In this document: piece after piece, positions 45,472 to 54,638 of the stretch
Layout of the letters: the number at the start of each line of letters is the position of its first letter
Numbering within the stretch: position 1 is the stretch's first letter
NCBI RefSeq assembly: GCF_008630065.1
Contig: NZ_VWPL01000011.1
Span: 1 to 64,000 of the forward strand
From: Blastochloris sulfoviridis
GTDB lineage: Bacteria > Pseudomonadota > Alphaproteobacteria > Rhizobiales > Xanthobacteraceae
Length of the DNA: 64,000 nucleotides
Reading direction: 5' to 3'
Made by a program: the position numbers and the translations under genes
Notes under the pieces: generated by a model
Databases searched by the model: none
Told to the model about the DNA's origin: nothing
The model's input: only the letters and a program-made list of their open reading frames with translations

Positions 45472-47298
45472 TCACCAGCGTCGCTCGAAGCGCTTGCGCA
45501 GCACGATGGCGACCGCATTCATGCAGATCAGGAACGCCAGCAGGATGATGATCGCGGCGGCGGTCTTCTGCTGGAAGGCGAGTTCGGGGAAGTCGGCCCA
45601 CATGAAGATCTGGACCGGCAGCAGCGTCGCGGCATCGGAGAAGCCCTTGGGCAGGTCGACCACGAAGGCCACCATGCCGATCATCAGCAGCGGCGCCGTC
45701 TCGCCCAAAGCGTGGGCCATGCCCAGAATGGTGCCGGTGAGAATGCCCGGCATGGCCAGCGGCAGCACGTGGTGGAACACCGCCTGCTGGTGCGAGGCGC
45801 CGACACCGAGCGCGGCCTCCTTGATCGAGGGCGGCACGGCGCGGATGGCGGCGCGCGAGGCGATGATCACGATCGGCAGCGTCATCAGCGCCAGCACCAG
45901 ACCGCCGACCACCGGCGCCGAGCGCGGCATGTCGAAGAAGTTGAGGAACACTGCCAGACCGAGCAGGCCGTAGATGATCGAGGGCACCGCGGCGAGATTG
46001 TTGATGTTGACCTCGATCACCTCGGTGAAGCGGTTCTTGGGCGCGAACTCCTCCAGATAGAGGGCCGCCGCCACGCCGATCGGGAAGGCCAGGAGCAGCG
46101 TCACCGACAGCGTGAGGAAGGAGCCGACGATGGCCACCCACACGCCGGCCATCTCGGGCTCGCGGCTGGCGCCGGCGGTGAAGAACTCACGCGAGATGCT
46201 CTGTTCGATCAGGCCGCGCTCCTTCATCGTCTGCAGGAAGATGACCTCGCGGTCGCCGATGCGGCGGCTGGCCTCCGGCACCGGCAGGCGCAGAATCTCC
46301 CACGCGCCGGCCTTGGCGACGGCATCGGAGGCGAGCGGCAGGATCACCTGGCCCTCGGCCTGGGCGCTGGACAGCGCGGTGAGCTTGATGACGCCGCCAT
46401 TGATGCGGACGAAATAGCTTGGAATGGTCCGCTCCAGCGCCTCGCGCTCGTCGGCGGCGCCGGCGCGCGCATCGAGCTCCGCGACCCGGAGGCGCAGATC
46501 GGCGATCTCGCCACGGGTCGCATCGAGCGCCCGGGTCTCGGTGCGAATGCGCGCGTCATTGGCGGGCGAGCTCGCGCGGGCACGAAGCGCGGCCAGGTCG
46601 CTCTCGAGCCGCGCCGCGACGCGTTCCTTGCCGGCGAGGTCGGCCCGCGTGCGGGCGGCAAGGGCGCGAAGCTCGGCCTTCACCTCCGCGATGATCGGCT
46701 CGAAATTGTTGACGGTGGAGGAGAGCTGCACCGTGCCGGTGGTGCCCGAAACCCCGATCTCGCCCACGCCGGGACGTATCTCGACCGGCGTCATCCCGCC
46801 CTTGAAGAACATGTCGGCGACGTCGTCGACCGGCACGGCGATGCGCTGGCGGGTGCCGATCCAATCGGGATTGTCGAGCACGGCCCGGCGCAGCACCACC
46901 GGGGCGCCGCTCGACAGCACCGACTGCAGCGCGCGCCGGTCGGCGCGGCCGGTCACGCCGGGAAACTGCGCATAGAGGGCGTCGCGCAGCAGGCCGTCAT
47001 AGTCGGCACGGCCGATGACCTGCGGGTCGCGGGTTCCCTCCGGATCGATCTTGTCCTTGCGCAGGTCGAATTCCAGCGTGGCGTAGTTCTGGAAGAAGGC
47101 CGGAATCCCCTGGCTGAAGATCGTGCCCAGGAACACCGCCAGGAAGGTGACGGCGAGCAGCACCGCGGTGAGACCGTAGGCCTTGAAGCGGGCCTCGGCG
47201 CGATAGCGCGCGCGCAGGCGCACCAAGGCGGCCTCGGTCTGGTGGACTTTCGACGGATCAAGCGGGGTCGCCGCTTCGGGCAGCGCAACGTCACTCAT
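45472..47298 (-). CDS. pstA: Phosphate ABC transporter permease PstA, long form
   Basis: The 608-residue permease is about twice the length of E. coli PstA. After a first membrane helix (about 45-65) comes a large periplasmic region of roughly 330 residues, including a coiled-coil stretch (many Arg/Glu/Ala around 205-285). The usual binding-protein-dependent transporter core follows (from about 395), with GVAAALYLEEFAP, NNLAAVPSIIYGLLGLAVF and the EAA loop AALGVGASHQQAVFHHVLP. This large form is known in alphaproteobacteria (DUF3333-type N-terminus). It overlaps the pstC stop by 8 nt. Confidence 0.93.
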   Translation of the reverse strand: MSDVALPEAATPLDPSKVHQTEAALVRLRARYRAEARFKAYGLTAVLLAVTFLAVFLGTIFSQGIPAFFQNYATLEFDLRKDKIDPEGTRDPQVIGRADYDGLLRDALYAQFPGVTGRADRRALQSVLSSGAPVVLRRAVLDNPDWIGTRQRIAVPVDDVADMFFKGGMTPVEIRPGVGEIGVSGTTGTVQLSSTVNNFEPIIAEVKAELRALAARTRADLAGKERVAARLESDLAALRARASSPANDARIRTETRALDATRGEIADLRLRVAELDARAGAADEREALERTIPSYFVRINGGVIKLTALSSAQAEGQVILPLASDAVAKAGAWEILRLPVPEASRRIGDREVIFLQTMKERGLIEQSISREFFTAGASREPEMAGVWVAIVGSFLTLSVTLLLAFPIGVAAALYLEEFAPKNRFTEVIEVNINNLAAVPSIIYGLLGLAVFLNFFDMPRSAPVVGGLVLALMTLPIVIIASRAAIRAVPPSIKEAALGVGASHQQAVFHHVLPLAMPGILTGTILGMAHALGETAPLLMIGMVAFVVDLPKGFSDAATLLPVQIFMWADFPELAFQQKTAAAIIILLAFLICMNAVAIVLRKRFERRW

Positions 47299-48664
47299 AC
47301 TGTTCTCGATACCGCTTGACCACGCGCAGCGCGATCAGATTGAGGGTGAGCGTGATGACGAACAAGGCAAGCCCGAGCGCAAAGGCCGACAGCGTCTTCG
47401 GACTGTCGAACTCCTGGTCGCCGGTGAGCAGCGTGCCGATCTGCACGGTGACGGTGGTCACCGCCTCCAGCGGATTGAGGGTGAGATTGGCGGCGAGGCC
47501 CGCGGCCATGACCACGATCATCGTCTCGCCGATGGCGCGGCTGATGGCCAGGATGAGGGACGACACGATGCCCGGCAGCGCCGCCGGCAGCACCACCTTG
47601 CGGATGGTCTCCGACTTGGTGGCGCCCATCGCCAGCGAGCCGTCGCGCAGGGACTGCGGCACGGCATTGATGACGTCGTCCGACAGCGAGGAGACGAACG
47701 GCACGATCATGATGCCCATCACCACGCCGGCGGCGAGCGCGCTCTCGGAGGAGACGTCGAGCGTCAGCGACATGCCGGCGTCGCGGATCGCCGGGGCCAC
47801 CGTCAGCGCCGCGAAGAAGCCGTAGACGACGGTGGGAATGCCGGCCAGCACTTCGAGCACCGGCTTGCCGATCGCCCGCACCGGCTTGGAGGCGTAGTCG
47901 GACAGATAGATCGCCGACAAAAGGCCGATCGGCGCGGCCACCGCGATGGCGATGGCGGTGATCAAGAGCGTGCCGACGATCAGCGGCACGAAGCCGAACG
48001 CCGCCTCGCCTCCCACCTGATCGGCGCGGAACGCCATCTGCTGCGGCGTCCAGCTCAAGCCGAACAGGAAGTCGATCGGCGAGACATAGGTGAAGAAGCG
48101 CAGGGATTCGGCGATCAGCGAGAACACGATGCCGATGGTGATGAGGATGGCGAAGCCGGCGCAGGCGACCAGGAACACCTTGACCGCGCCCTCGACCCGG
48201 TGGCGGGCGCGGAACGCCGGCGCAATCCTCCGCCAGCCATAGAGAAATCCGAGCACGGCGACGACCGCCAGCAGCACCGCCAACACAGCCATGCCGGCGG
48301 CATGAAGATCGGCATAGCTGCGCACCGCGTCCGCGAGCAGCGCATCATGGAGCCCCCGGGCGCCGCCGCCGGCGCGAATGTCGCGCCACAGCCCCTCAAG
48401 CTGCGCAGGACCGAGCCCACTGAGGCGGTCGGCATACCAGTCGAACACCAGGGCGCGCTCGACCCGCGGCGCGAGCAGCGACCACAGCACCAGCAGCGCC
48501 AGCGCCGGGCCGGCGCAGGTCATGGCCAGCCAGCCGCCATGATAGGAGGGCAGAGAGTGCAGCCGGGAGAATTCGCCGTTCACCACCGCGAGCGCACGGT
48601 TGCGGCCGAGGCCGACGCAGACGACCGCGGCCACGAAGACGCTCACGAACAGCCAGAACATCAT
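47291..48664 (-). CDS. pstC: Phosphate ABC transporter permease PstC, long form
   Basis: The 457-residue membrane component begins MMFWLFVSVFVAAVVCVGLGRNRA. It has extra N-terminal helices and a periplasmic loop (about 70-115) before the permease core, which contains FGFVPLIVGTLLITAIAIAV, VLEVLAGIPTVVYGFF and the EAA loop LAMGATKSETIRKVVLPAALPG. Longer than E. coli PstC (319), as in many alphaproteobacteria. Forms the channel with PstA. A hairpin lies between pstS and this gene. Confidence 0.94.
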   Translation of the reverse strand: MMFWLFVSVFVAAVVCVGLGRNRALAVVNGEFSRLHSLPSYHGGWLAMTCAGPALALLVLWSLLAPRVERALVFDWYADRLSGLGPAQLEGLWRDIRAGGGARGLHDALLADAVRSYADLHAAGMAVLAVLLAVVAVLGFLYGWRRIAPAFRARHRVEGAVKVFLVACAGFAILITIGIVFSLIAESLRFFTYVSPIDFLFGLSWTPQQMAFRADQVGGEAAFGFVPLIVGTLLITAIAIAVAAPIGLLSAIYLSDYASKPVRAIGKPVLEVLAGIPTVVYGFFAALTVAPAIRDAGMSLTLDVSSESALAAGVVMGIMIVPFVSSLSDDVINAVPQSLRDGSLAMGATKSETIRKVVLPAALPGIVSSLILAISRAIGETMIVVMAAGLAANLTLNPLEAVTTVTVQIGTLLTGDQEFDSPKTLSAFALGLALFVITLTLNLIALRVVKRYREQYE

Positions 48665-48756
48665 TAGCTTCAGGTCCGCAGGAAAGAGCCGCGCCCGTTC
48701 GGGCCTGCGAGGGACCGGCGTCTGCCGCCGACCCCTCGCGTCGCATGACGGAATGC

Positions 48757-48783
48757 GAAACCCGGCCCGACCGGTCGGGTTTC
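48757..48783 (-). terminator. Hairpin between pstS and pstC
   Basis: GAAACCCG (48757-48764) pairs with CGGGTTTC (48776-48783), giving an 8-bp stem with a GC-rich loop in the 127-nt pstS-pstC gap, close to the pstS stop. In other bacteria a partial terminator or stabilising stem here makes PstS far more abundant than the permease. The sequence and position fit that role. No U-run follows on the minus strand, so full termination is unlikely. Confidence 0.5.
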
Positions 48784-48791
48784 ACGTCAGA

Positions 48792-49814
48792 TCACAGCCC
48801 GGCCATGCCGGTGGCGGCACGGGCCGCCTTGGCGACCGCCTCGCGGTCCGCCTTCGGCAGCGGCACAAGGCCCTTCTTCTCGAGATAGCCGTCCTCGCCG
48901 AAGGCCGCTTCCGAGACATACTCGTTGATGAAGTCCTGCAGCCCCGGGATCACGCCGAGGTGCTCCTTCTTGATATAGACATAGAGCGAGCGCGACAGCG
49001 GGTACTTGCCCGAGGCGATGTTGTCGACCGAGTCCTCGATGCCATTGACCTTGGCGCCCTGGATCTTGTCCTGGTTTTCCTCAAGGAAGGAATAGCCAAA
49101 GATGCCGAAGGCGTTCGGATTGGAATCGAGCTTCTGGACGATGATGTTGTCGTTCTCGCCGGCTTCGATATAGGCGCCGTCGGCACGGATCTGCATGCAC
49201 CGCTTGTTGTCGATCTTGATGCCGAGACGCTTCTGCACGGACTTGCAGCCGCCTTCCATCGCCATTTCGTTGAAGGCATCGCGGGTGCCGGAGGTCGGCG
49301 GCGGGCCGAGCACCTCGATCTTCTGGTTCGGCAGGTTGGGAGCGACGTCCGACCACTTCTCGTTGGGGTTCTTCACCAGCTTGCCGTCTGCCCCCGGGAT
49401 TTCGGCGGCGAGCGCGAGATAGAGCTGCTCCAGCGTGATATCGATCTCGCGCGACTTCTTGGAATTGGCCAGAACGATGCCGTCAAAGCCGACCTTGACC
49501 TCGATCGGCGTGGCGCCGTTCTTCTTGCAGGTGTCGAACTCGGACTGGGTGATGCGACGCGAGGCGTTGCTGGCATCCGGCGTGTTGGCGCCGACGCCGG
49601 CGCAGAACAGCTTCATGCCGCCACCGGTGCCGGTCGACTCGACGATCGGCGCCTTGCCGAACTTCTGGCCGAACCGTTCCGCCACCGCCGTGGTGAAGGG
49701 GAACACGGTGGAGGAACCGACCACCTGGATGCGGTCGCGGGCTTCGGCCGCGCCGGACACGAGAGCGCCGGCCGCCACAAGCGCAAGCGCGCTGGCGATA
49801 GTCGTGAGCTTCAC
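48792..49814 (-). CDS. pstS: Periplasmic phosphate-binding protein
   Basis: The 340-residue high-affinity phosphate receptor starts with GTG at 49814, five nt after AAGGAGA. It has a signal peptide (LTTIASALALVAAGALVSGAAEA). Phosphate ligands are suggested by QVVGSSTVFPFT and STGTGGGMKLFCAG, and by PPPTSGTRDAF. The mature protein has four cysteines in FCAG, DTCKK, GGCKS and KRCMQ. The open frame upstream to 49883 is not signal-like. A four-heptamer PHO box lies 109 nt upstream of the start. Confidence 0.96.
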   Translation of the reverse strand: MKLTTIASALALVAAGALVSGAAEARDRIQVVGSSTVFPFTTAVAERFGQKFGKAPIVESTGTGGGMKLFCAGVGANTPDASNASRRITQSEFDTCKKNGATPIEVKVGFDGIVLANSKKSREIDITLEQLYLALAAEIPGADGKLVKNPNEKWSDVAPNLPNQKIEVLGPPPTSGTRDAFNEMAMEGGCKSVQKRLGIKIDNKRCMQIRADGAYIEAGENDNIIVQKLDSNPNAFGIFGYSFLEENQDKIQGAKVNGIEDSVDNIASGKYPLSRSLYVYIKKEHLGVIPGLQDFINEYVSEAAFGEDGYLEKKGLVPLPKADREAVAKAARAATGMAGL

Positions 49815-49922
49815 GAGAAATCTCCTTGGTTGCGAATCCGGCCCCGGTAACGGCCGCGCAGGCGGCGACGGGCGCAGACTCATTCAGACACGGACAGTGC
49901 TACAGGTCCGCCGGCAAGCTTG

Positions 49923-49962
49923 TATGACTCATTCATGAAGGCCATGTGACACTTCATGGCAT
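49923..49962 (-). promoter_or_regulatory. PHO box of the pst operon (four heptamers)
   Basis: On the minus strand four heptamers related to the PhoB consensus TGTCATA follow each other with exact 11-nt phasing: ATGCCAT (49962-49956), TGTCACA (49951-49945), CTTCATG (49940-49934) and AGTCATA (49929-49923). Four-nt spacers separate them. It lies between phoR and pstS and partly overlaps the phoR stop, 109-148 nt before the pstS start, so PhoB should activate pstS onward from here. Confidence 0.75.
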
Positions 49963-51318
49963 TGACTCCGCTTGCTTTTTAGCCGGCGGCAAAACCTGCG
50001 ACAGGTCCATCCGAACGGCGAAGATCGTGCCCTTGCCGGCCTCGCTGGCGATCGACAGGCGGCCGCGATGGCGGTTGACGATGTGCTTGACGATGGCCAG
50101 CCCGAGGCCGGTGCCGCCCTGCTCGCGGCTTCTCGGCACATCCACGCGGTAGAAGCGCTCGGTGAGGCGCGGCAGGTGCTCGGGCGCGATGCCAAGGCCG
50201 TAATCGATCACCGACACCACCGCCTCCCGGCTGCCGTCCTCGCGCGCGGTCTCGGCGCAGACGACGTCGATGCCCCGCTCGGTGCCGCCATATTTCAGCG
50301 CGTTCTCGATCAGGTTCTCGAAGACGCGGATCATCTCGTCGCGGTCGCCCTGCACCGGCAGGCTGGCGGCCTGCTCGTTCAGCCGCAGCTCGATGCCGCG
50401 GTCGAGCGCAAGCGGCGCGAGCGCGTCGATCACCTCGCGCGCAACGTGCACGAGGTCGACCCGGGTGTCGGGCCGGATGTGCAGGTTGAGCTCGATGCGC
50501 GACAGCGACAGAAGGTCGTCGATCAGCCGCGACATGCGCTTGGCCTGCTCGGCCATGATGGCCAGGAATCGCTCGCGCGCGGCGGCGTCGTTGCGGGCCG
50601 GCCCCTGGATGGTCTCGATGAAGCCGGACAGCGAGGCGAGCGGCGTGCGCAGCTCGTGGCTGGCATTGGCGACGAAGTCGGCCCGCATCTGCTCCAGCCG
50701 GCGCTGCTGGGTGAGGTCGCGCAGCAGCACCAGCACCACGTCGGGCAATCCCGGCGCCACCGCCTCCGTGCCCGAGAAGCGCACCGGGGCGACGTGGGCC
50801 TCATACCAGCGGTCGACCGGGATGCGGGCTTGGAACTCGACGCGGCGGGCCGAGGCGCCGCCGGCCACCGCCCGCACCGCCTCCAGCACCTCCGGAACCC
50901 GGAGCGTGAAGGTCAGCGGCTCGCCGATGCGCGCCGGGCCGATCGTCGCCTCGACCCGCGAATTGGCGGCCAGCACCCGGGCGCGCCGGTCGACCAGCAG
51001 CGCCGGCTCGGGCAGCGCCGCGACCAGGTGGCCGAGCCGATCATCCTGGGTGGGCGAATGCGCCTCGCGCGGAAGCGCGGCCAGCGGCGACCGGCGGCGG
51101 CGGTCGGGCAGTGCTGCGGCGCCGGTCACCAGGGCGAAGCCGGCGAGGGCGACCAGGGGATCGAGCCCGCCGATCATGACACCGCCCGCCGCCGCGCCCG
51201 CCGCGGCGATCAGGACCCTGCGTGCCACAACGAGGCGCCCCGGAAGATCCAGGCCGGCCAAGTCAGCGGCGTCGGACTGCTCGCGAAAACGCATGTTGAT
51301 CCGCCCGATCTGGTGCAT
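49954..51318 (-). CDS. phoR: Phosphate regulon sensor histidine kinase
   Basis: The protein has 454 residues if started at the ATG at 51318; ATG at 51294 is also possible. Two closely spaced hydrophobic segments near the N-terminus ([17 protein letters not shown] and [16 protein letters not shown]) anchor it, with no large periplasmic domain, as in PhoR. A PAS-like domain follows ([20 protein letters not shown]), then the HisKA box [14 protein letters not shown] with the phosphorylated His, and HATPase motifs [21 protein letters not shown] and [12 protein letters not shown]. It phosphorylates PhoB. The open frame further upstream (to 51399) covers tandem repeat DNA. Confidence 0.94.
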   Translation of the reverse strand: MHQIGRINMRFREQSDAADLAGLDLPGRLVVARRVLIAAAGAAAGGVMIGGLDPLVALAGFALVTGAAALPDRRRRSPLAALPREAHSPTQDDRLGHLVAALPEPALLVDRRARVLAANSRVEATIGPARIGEPLTFTLRVPEVLEAVRAVAGGASARRVEFQARIPVDRWYEAHVAPVRFSGTEAVAPGLPDVVLVLLRDLTQQRRLEQMRADFVANASHELRTPLASLSGFIETIQGPARNDAAARERFLAIMAEQAKRMSRLIDDLLSLSRIELNLHIRPDTRVDLVHVAREVIDALAPLALDRGIELRLNEQAASLPVQGDRDEMIRVFENLIENALKYGGTERGIDVVCAETAREDGSREAVVSVIDYGLGIAPEHLPRLTERFYRVDVPRSREQGGTGLGLAIVKHIVNRHRGRLSIASEAGKGTIFAVRMDLSQVLPPAKKQAESMP

Positions 51319-51339
51319 AACCCCATGGCCGGCCGGCGC

Positions 51340-51480
51340 CAACCATGGCTCGCCTGCAACCACGCATGGTTCGCCCGCAACGCCGGTCGGCCCGCGCACG
51401 GCTTGGCTTTCCTTGGCCGTCCTTGCCCTGCCTTGGCTTGGCCGTCCTTGGCCGGCCGTCCCGGCGGCGGCGAATCACCG
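51340..51480. repeat. Short imperfect tandem repeats upstream of phoR
   Basis: Two near copies of a 21-nt unit (ATGGCTCGCCTGCAACCACGC and ATGGTTCGCCCGCAACGCC) at about 51344-51384 are followed by CTTGG-rich units. TTGGCCGTCCTTG occurs at 51413-51425 and 51438-51450, offset by 25 nt. The repeats lie in the region shared by the phoR promoter and the divergent gene at 51547. They look like replication-slippage DNA and argue against the longest phoR start. Confidence 0.6.
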
Positions 51481-51546
51481 GACCTGTATGCCACGCGCGT
51501 GCCACGCGGCTATGTCAGGGACAGGAATACCATGGAGGTTTCGACG

Positions 51547-52161
51547 ATGCGGTTCGGCCGAAGGCCGGTTGGCCAGATGCTCCTCACCCTGCTCGCGCTC
51601 TGGCCGGCGGCGGTCCGTGCCGGCGAGCCCCTGCCGCTGCCGAGCGTGGACTTCGCCGCCCACGGCACCTTCATCGGCGGCGGCACGATGACCATCCGTC
51701 ACCACGGCGGCACGCTGCGCACCGACATGACCATGCCGGGCGCACCGATGCCGATGACCGGCTATTTCGACCTGGCGACCAAGAAAGCCCTCATGGTGGT
51801 GTCGACGCCGGCCGGACCGATGGCGATGGAGGTCAGCCTTGCCGACCAGGTCGGCTATGGCGCGATGATCGGCACCGGCGTGCGCGAAGGGCGCGACGCG
51901 GTGGCCGGCGAGCCCTGCGACATCTGGCGCATCGAGACCAGCCGCCCGGAGGAGCCGGTGCGCTCCTGCATCACCGCCGACGGGATCGCGCTGCGCACCG
52001 ATGCCGTGGTCGGCGGCAAGCCCCAGACGGTGTTCGAGATCGCCGGCCTGACGCGTGGCGCCCAGAACCCCGCAGATCTGCGCATGCCGCGCGACGTGCC
52101 GGTGATGCGCATGCCGATGCCGCAGCCCGGCGCGCCGCGGCCTGCGGTGCCGGCGCGCTGA
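51547..52161 (+). CDS. Secreted protein of unknown function
   Basis: The 204-residue protein begins at the ATG at 51547 with GGAGG eight nt upstream. It has a signal peptide (about 1-24, ending AAVRAG). The mature protein is rich in beta-type repeats of alternating hydrophobic residues and methionines (TMTIRHHGGTLRTDMTMPG, MPMTGYFDLATKKALMVV). Two cysteines (GEPCDIW and RSCITADG) could form one disulfide. It ends in a proline-rich tail. It may belong to the periplasmic families that measure or carry small ligands, but no family is assigned. Divergent from phoR. Confidence 0.65.
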   Translation: MRFGRRPVGQMLLTLLALWPAAVRAGEPLPLPSVDFAAHGTFIGGGTMTIRHHGGTLRTDMTMPGAPMPMTGYFDLATKKALMVVSTPAGPMAMEVSLADQVGYGAMIGTGVREGRDAVAGEPCDIWRIETSRPEEPVRSCITADGIALRTDAVVGGKPQTVFEIAGLTRGAQNPADLRMPRDVPVMRMPMPQPGAPRPAVPAR

Positions 52162-52186
52162 AGCCCCCGGCCTGAGGCCGGGGGGC

Positions 52187-53302
52187 TCAGGCGCCGGGGG
52201 CGGTGCCGTCCGGCTTGCCGGCGCAGGCCGTGCCGGGGTCGCGACAGGCTGGGCCGGCTTCGGAAGACGCCTTGGCTTCTTTGGTCCTGAACAGCAGGGC
52301 GTCGCGCAGGCCGCTCACGCCGCCGAGCCAGACCTCCCGCGACGCCAGCAGCACCAGCGCGACGGCGAACGGCATCAGATAATAGAACACCCGGAACAGC
52401 AGGAGCGAGGCCAGGAGCTCCTCCTTGTCGAACACCGGCACGCCCCACTTGCCGCTGGTGAAGGCCACCAGCATGGCGGCGTCGAACACGCCGATGCCGC
52501 CGGGCGTGTGGCTGGCGAAGCCGAGCAGCGTTGCGGTGATGAACACCACCGCGACGGTGATGAAGTCGGCATCGGGGTGCGCCGGCATCAGCACGAACAT
52601 CGCCAGCGCGCAGCAGGTGAGATCGACGACGCCGATGACGATCTGCAGCAGCGTCGGCCCGCGCGCCGGCAAGGTGACGTACCAGCTCCCGCGGCCATAG
52701 ATGCGCGGCTTGCGGCCGATCCACATCACATAGGCCACCAGCCCGCACAGCGCGGTGACGGCGATGATGCGATTGGCCAGCGGCGGAAGCTGATCCACCG
52801 CCGAGGCGGCCTCGGGATGGATGAAGATGCCGATGCCCAGCACCGTGATGTTGCCGAGCCAGAAGGTGAGGCCGGCGACGAAGGCGAGCCGCGCGACATC
52901 GAGCACGGTCAGGCCCCAGCCCGAATAGAGGCGATAGCGCACGGTGCCGCCGGTGAACACCGTGGCACCGACATTGTGGCCGATCGAATAGCTGGAGAAG
53001 CCGGCCAGCGCCGCCACTCGATAGGGAATGTGACCCTTGCCGATGGTGTGCAGGCCGAACCAATCGTAGAAGGTGAGCGTGAAGTAGCCGAGCACGACGA
53101 ACAGCGCGGCCAGCAGCAGCGCGTGCACCGGCTTGCTGGTGAAGGCCTCGCCCACTTCGGCGAGGTTGATGCCGTGCAGCATCTTCCACAGCACGTAGCA
53201 GGCGACACCGAGAATGAGCACCGACAAGATGAGCCCGAGGCGGTGCCAGCCGATCCGGGTACGCAGCAGGTGGCCGACGCGACTCAACAAACTGCCGGCC
53301 AT
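52187..53302 (-). CDS. YbhN/UPF0104 family integral membrane protein
   Basis: The 371-residue protein has about eight membrane helices and the family patterns LLAALFVVLGYFTLTFYDWF, SYSIGHNVGATVFTGGTVRYRLYS and HTPGGIGVFDAAML. It is related to the membrane domain of lysylphosphatidylglycerol synthases (UPF0104/YbhN), but the synthetase domain is absent, so a lipid-flipping or transport role is the most that can be said. Start at the ATG at 53302, with a GGGGAGAG ribosome-binding site. The C-terminal 40 residues are charged and low in complexity. Confidence 0.85.
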   Translation of the reverse strand: MAGSLLSRVGHLLRTRIGWHRLGLILSVLILGVACYVLWKMLHGINLAEVGEAFTSKPVHALLLAALFVVLGYFTLTFYDWFGLHTIGKGHIPYRVAALAGFSSYSIGHNVGATVFTGGTVRYRLYSGWGLTVLDVARLAFVAGLTFWLGNITVLGIGIFIHPEAASAVDQLPPLANRIIAVTALCGLVAYVMWIGRKPRIYGRGSWYVTLPARGPTLLQIVIGVVDLTCCALAMFVLMPAHPDADFITVAVVFITATLLGFASHTPGGIGVFDAAMLVAFTSGKWGVPVFDKEELLASLLLFRVFYYLMPFAVALVLLASREVWLGGVSGLRDALLFRTKEAKASSEAGPACRDPGTACAGKPDGTAPGA

Positions 53303-53585
53303 GCTCTCTCCCCGCTGCGGTCCACGCGATACTGCCCGCACCCACGTCCGGACGAGCCGGCCGTCTGGGTAGCAGAGCCGCGGCGGGTCGAGAACATCAA
53401 TTTTGCAGCACCCGCCGGCCGCGGTGCCGGAGATCGGATGCCGGCGCGTCATGCGATCCCCGGCGACCATCCCCTGGCCGCCGGAAACCGGCTTGTCGGA
53501 CTTCCTCGTTCGGAAGCGGGACTTTCAGCGATTTCACGCCGCCCCCCCCGGCCGGCGGCCGGGGTTCTGGTCAGTCGACGACCTG
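53303..53585. other. Gene-free region between the YbhN gene and rlpA
   Basis: About 280 nt without a supported gene. It includes a palindromic REP-like patch (near 53434-53490, CCGGCGACC with GGCCGCCGGAAACCGG) and a short direct repeat, GTCAGTCGACGACCTG, around 53572-53602 at the rlpA 3' end. Likely terminator for rlpA and promoter for the YbhN gene. Confidence 0.4.
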
Positions 53586-54041
53586 TCAGTCGACGACCTG
53601 GACGGTGACCGGGGCGAGGCCCGACGAAATCATGCCGATGCGCTGGGCCGCGGCACGCGACAGATCGATCACCCGGCCGCGCACATAGGGCCCGCGATCA
53701 TTGATGCGGACACGGACCGAGTTGCCATTGCGGTGATTGGTGACGCGCACCACCGTGCCGAGCGGCAAGGTGCGGTGGGCGGCGGTGAGGCCATTGGGGT
53801 TGAAGCGCTCGCCGGTGGCGGTGCGCTGGTTCTGCCAGTAGTAGGAGGCGACGCCGCGCTGGCCGCCGCGCGACTTCCGGCCGCTGTCGGCGTCCGCACG
53901 CTCGGCTGCGGCCGGCTGCGTCCTGGCGAACCGCCCTTCGACGCTGGCAGCGGCCACGCTTGGGGCAACGACGCTGCCGGACGCGGCCAGGGCCGCAAGA
54001 ATACTGGAAACCTTCAGCAACGCTCCTGTTCGTCTAAGCAA
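53586..54041 (-). CDS. rlpA: RlpA-like septal ring lytic transglycosylase
   Basis: The 151-residue secreted protein has a signal peptide (about 1-32) and a double-psi beta-barrel domain typical of Rlp[37 protein letters not shown] and [18 protein letters not shown] with the catalytic-type Asp. In other bacteria RlpA cleaves peptidoglycan strands lacking stem peptides at the division septum. No SPOR domain is present, so it is the short form. The start appears to be TTG at 54041, with GGAGA about 9 nt upstream. It is preceded by an AT-rich region. Confidence 0.88.
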   Translation of the reverse strand: MLRRTGALLKVSSILAALAASGSVVAPSVAAASVEGRFARTQPAAAERADADSGRKSRGGQRGVASYYWQNQRTATGERFNPNGLTAAHRTLPLGTVVRVTNHRNGNSVRVRINDRGPYVRGRVIDLSRAAAQRIGMISSGLAPVTVQVVD

Positions 54042-54638
54042 AAGCTACTCTCCTATACTCGACGTATCACCACGGTTTTGTTTCAAACCAGCGAATGGTC
54101 GGGCAATATCCACATGAATTTGACCATTATTCGATGCCTTGGCCATAACCATGGTATAATTTAGCTCTCTATGAAATTTCACCTATTATGCATAATTCCA
54201 TTCATTCAAAATCGTTTTTCATGAAATTCAACCTGCCGCGCCCTTTCGATTCTCGCGTCATGGCTGCAGATCCTGGGATCCTCCCCAATAGACTTATCCC
54301 GCTACGGCCTATTCAGGATGCGGGGCGGCGAGGCCTGGAGGTCCTTGTCGATTGATGCCTCGGCGGCATGGCGCGCTGCCGTCTCATCTTGCCGGACCGC
54401 CAGCAGGGCGGCGGCGCCTGGGCGGCTCCGCGGCGAGGGGCGGCGCGCCGATGCAGGCTGAAGCTGCGGAAGCGGCGGCAGTGAACTGCCAACTTGCACC
54501 GGCTGACCGTTTCCGGCATATTGGCCTCGTCCGTTATGGATTCTCATCCGGGCCTGATCGGCCGCAGTTGAGAGTGGGCCCCACCCCGGGACCCGCTCTT
54601 TTTTATTACCTGCGGCATGACGGCCCGCGGGAGCAGCA
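54042..54638. other. AT-rich intergenic region before the rimP operon
   Basis: About 600 nt without a gene. The segment 54060-54240 is markedly AT-rich, with several inverted repeats (for example TGAAATTTCA near 54173), and includes TATAAT at 54155-54160. It would serve the rlpA promoter on the minus strand. Near 54571-54600 an imperfect G/C hairpin (AGAGTGGGCCCCACCCCGGGACCCGCTCT) followed by TTTTTT resembles an intrinsic terminator upstream of rimP. No tRNA gene is seen here, unlike in E. coli. Confidence 0.5.

Noticed and set aside
49972-51546. Long plus-strand frame upstream of the secreted-protein gene
   Set aside because: It is antisense to phoR and crosses tandem repeats. The signal peptide begins at the ATG at 51547.
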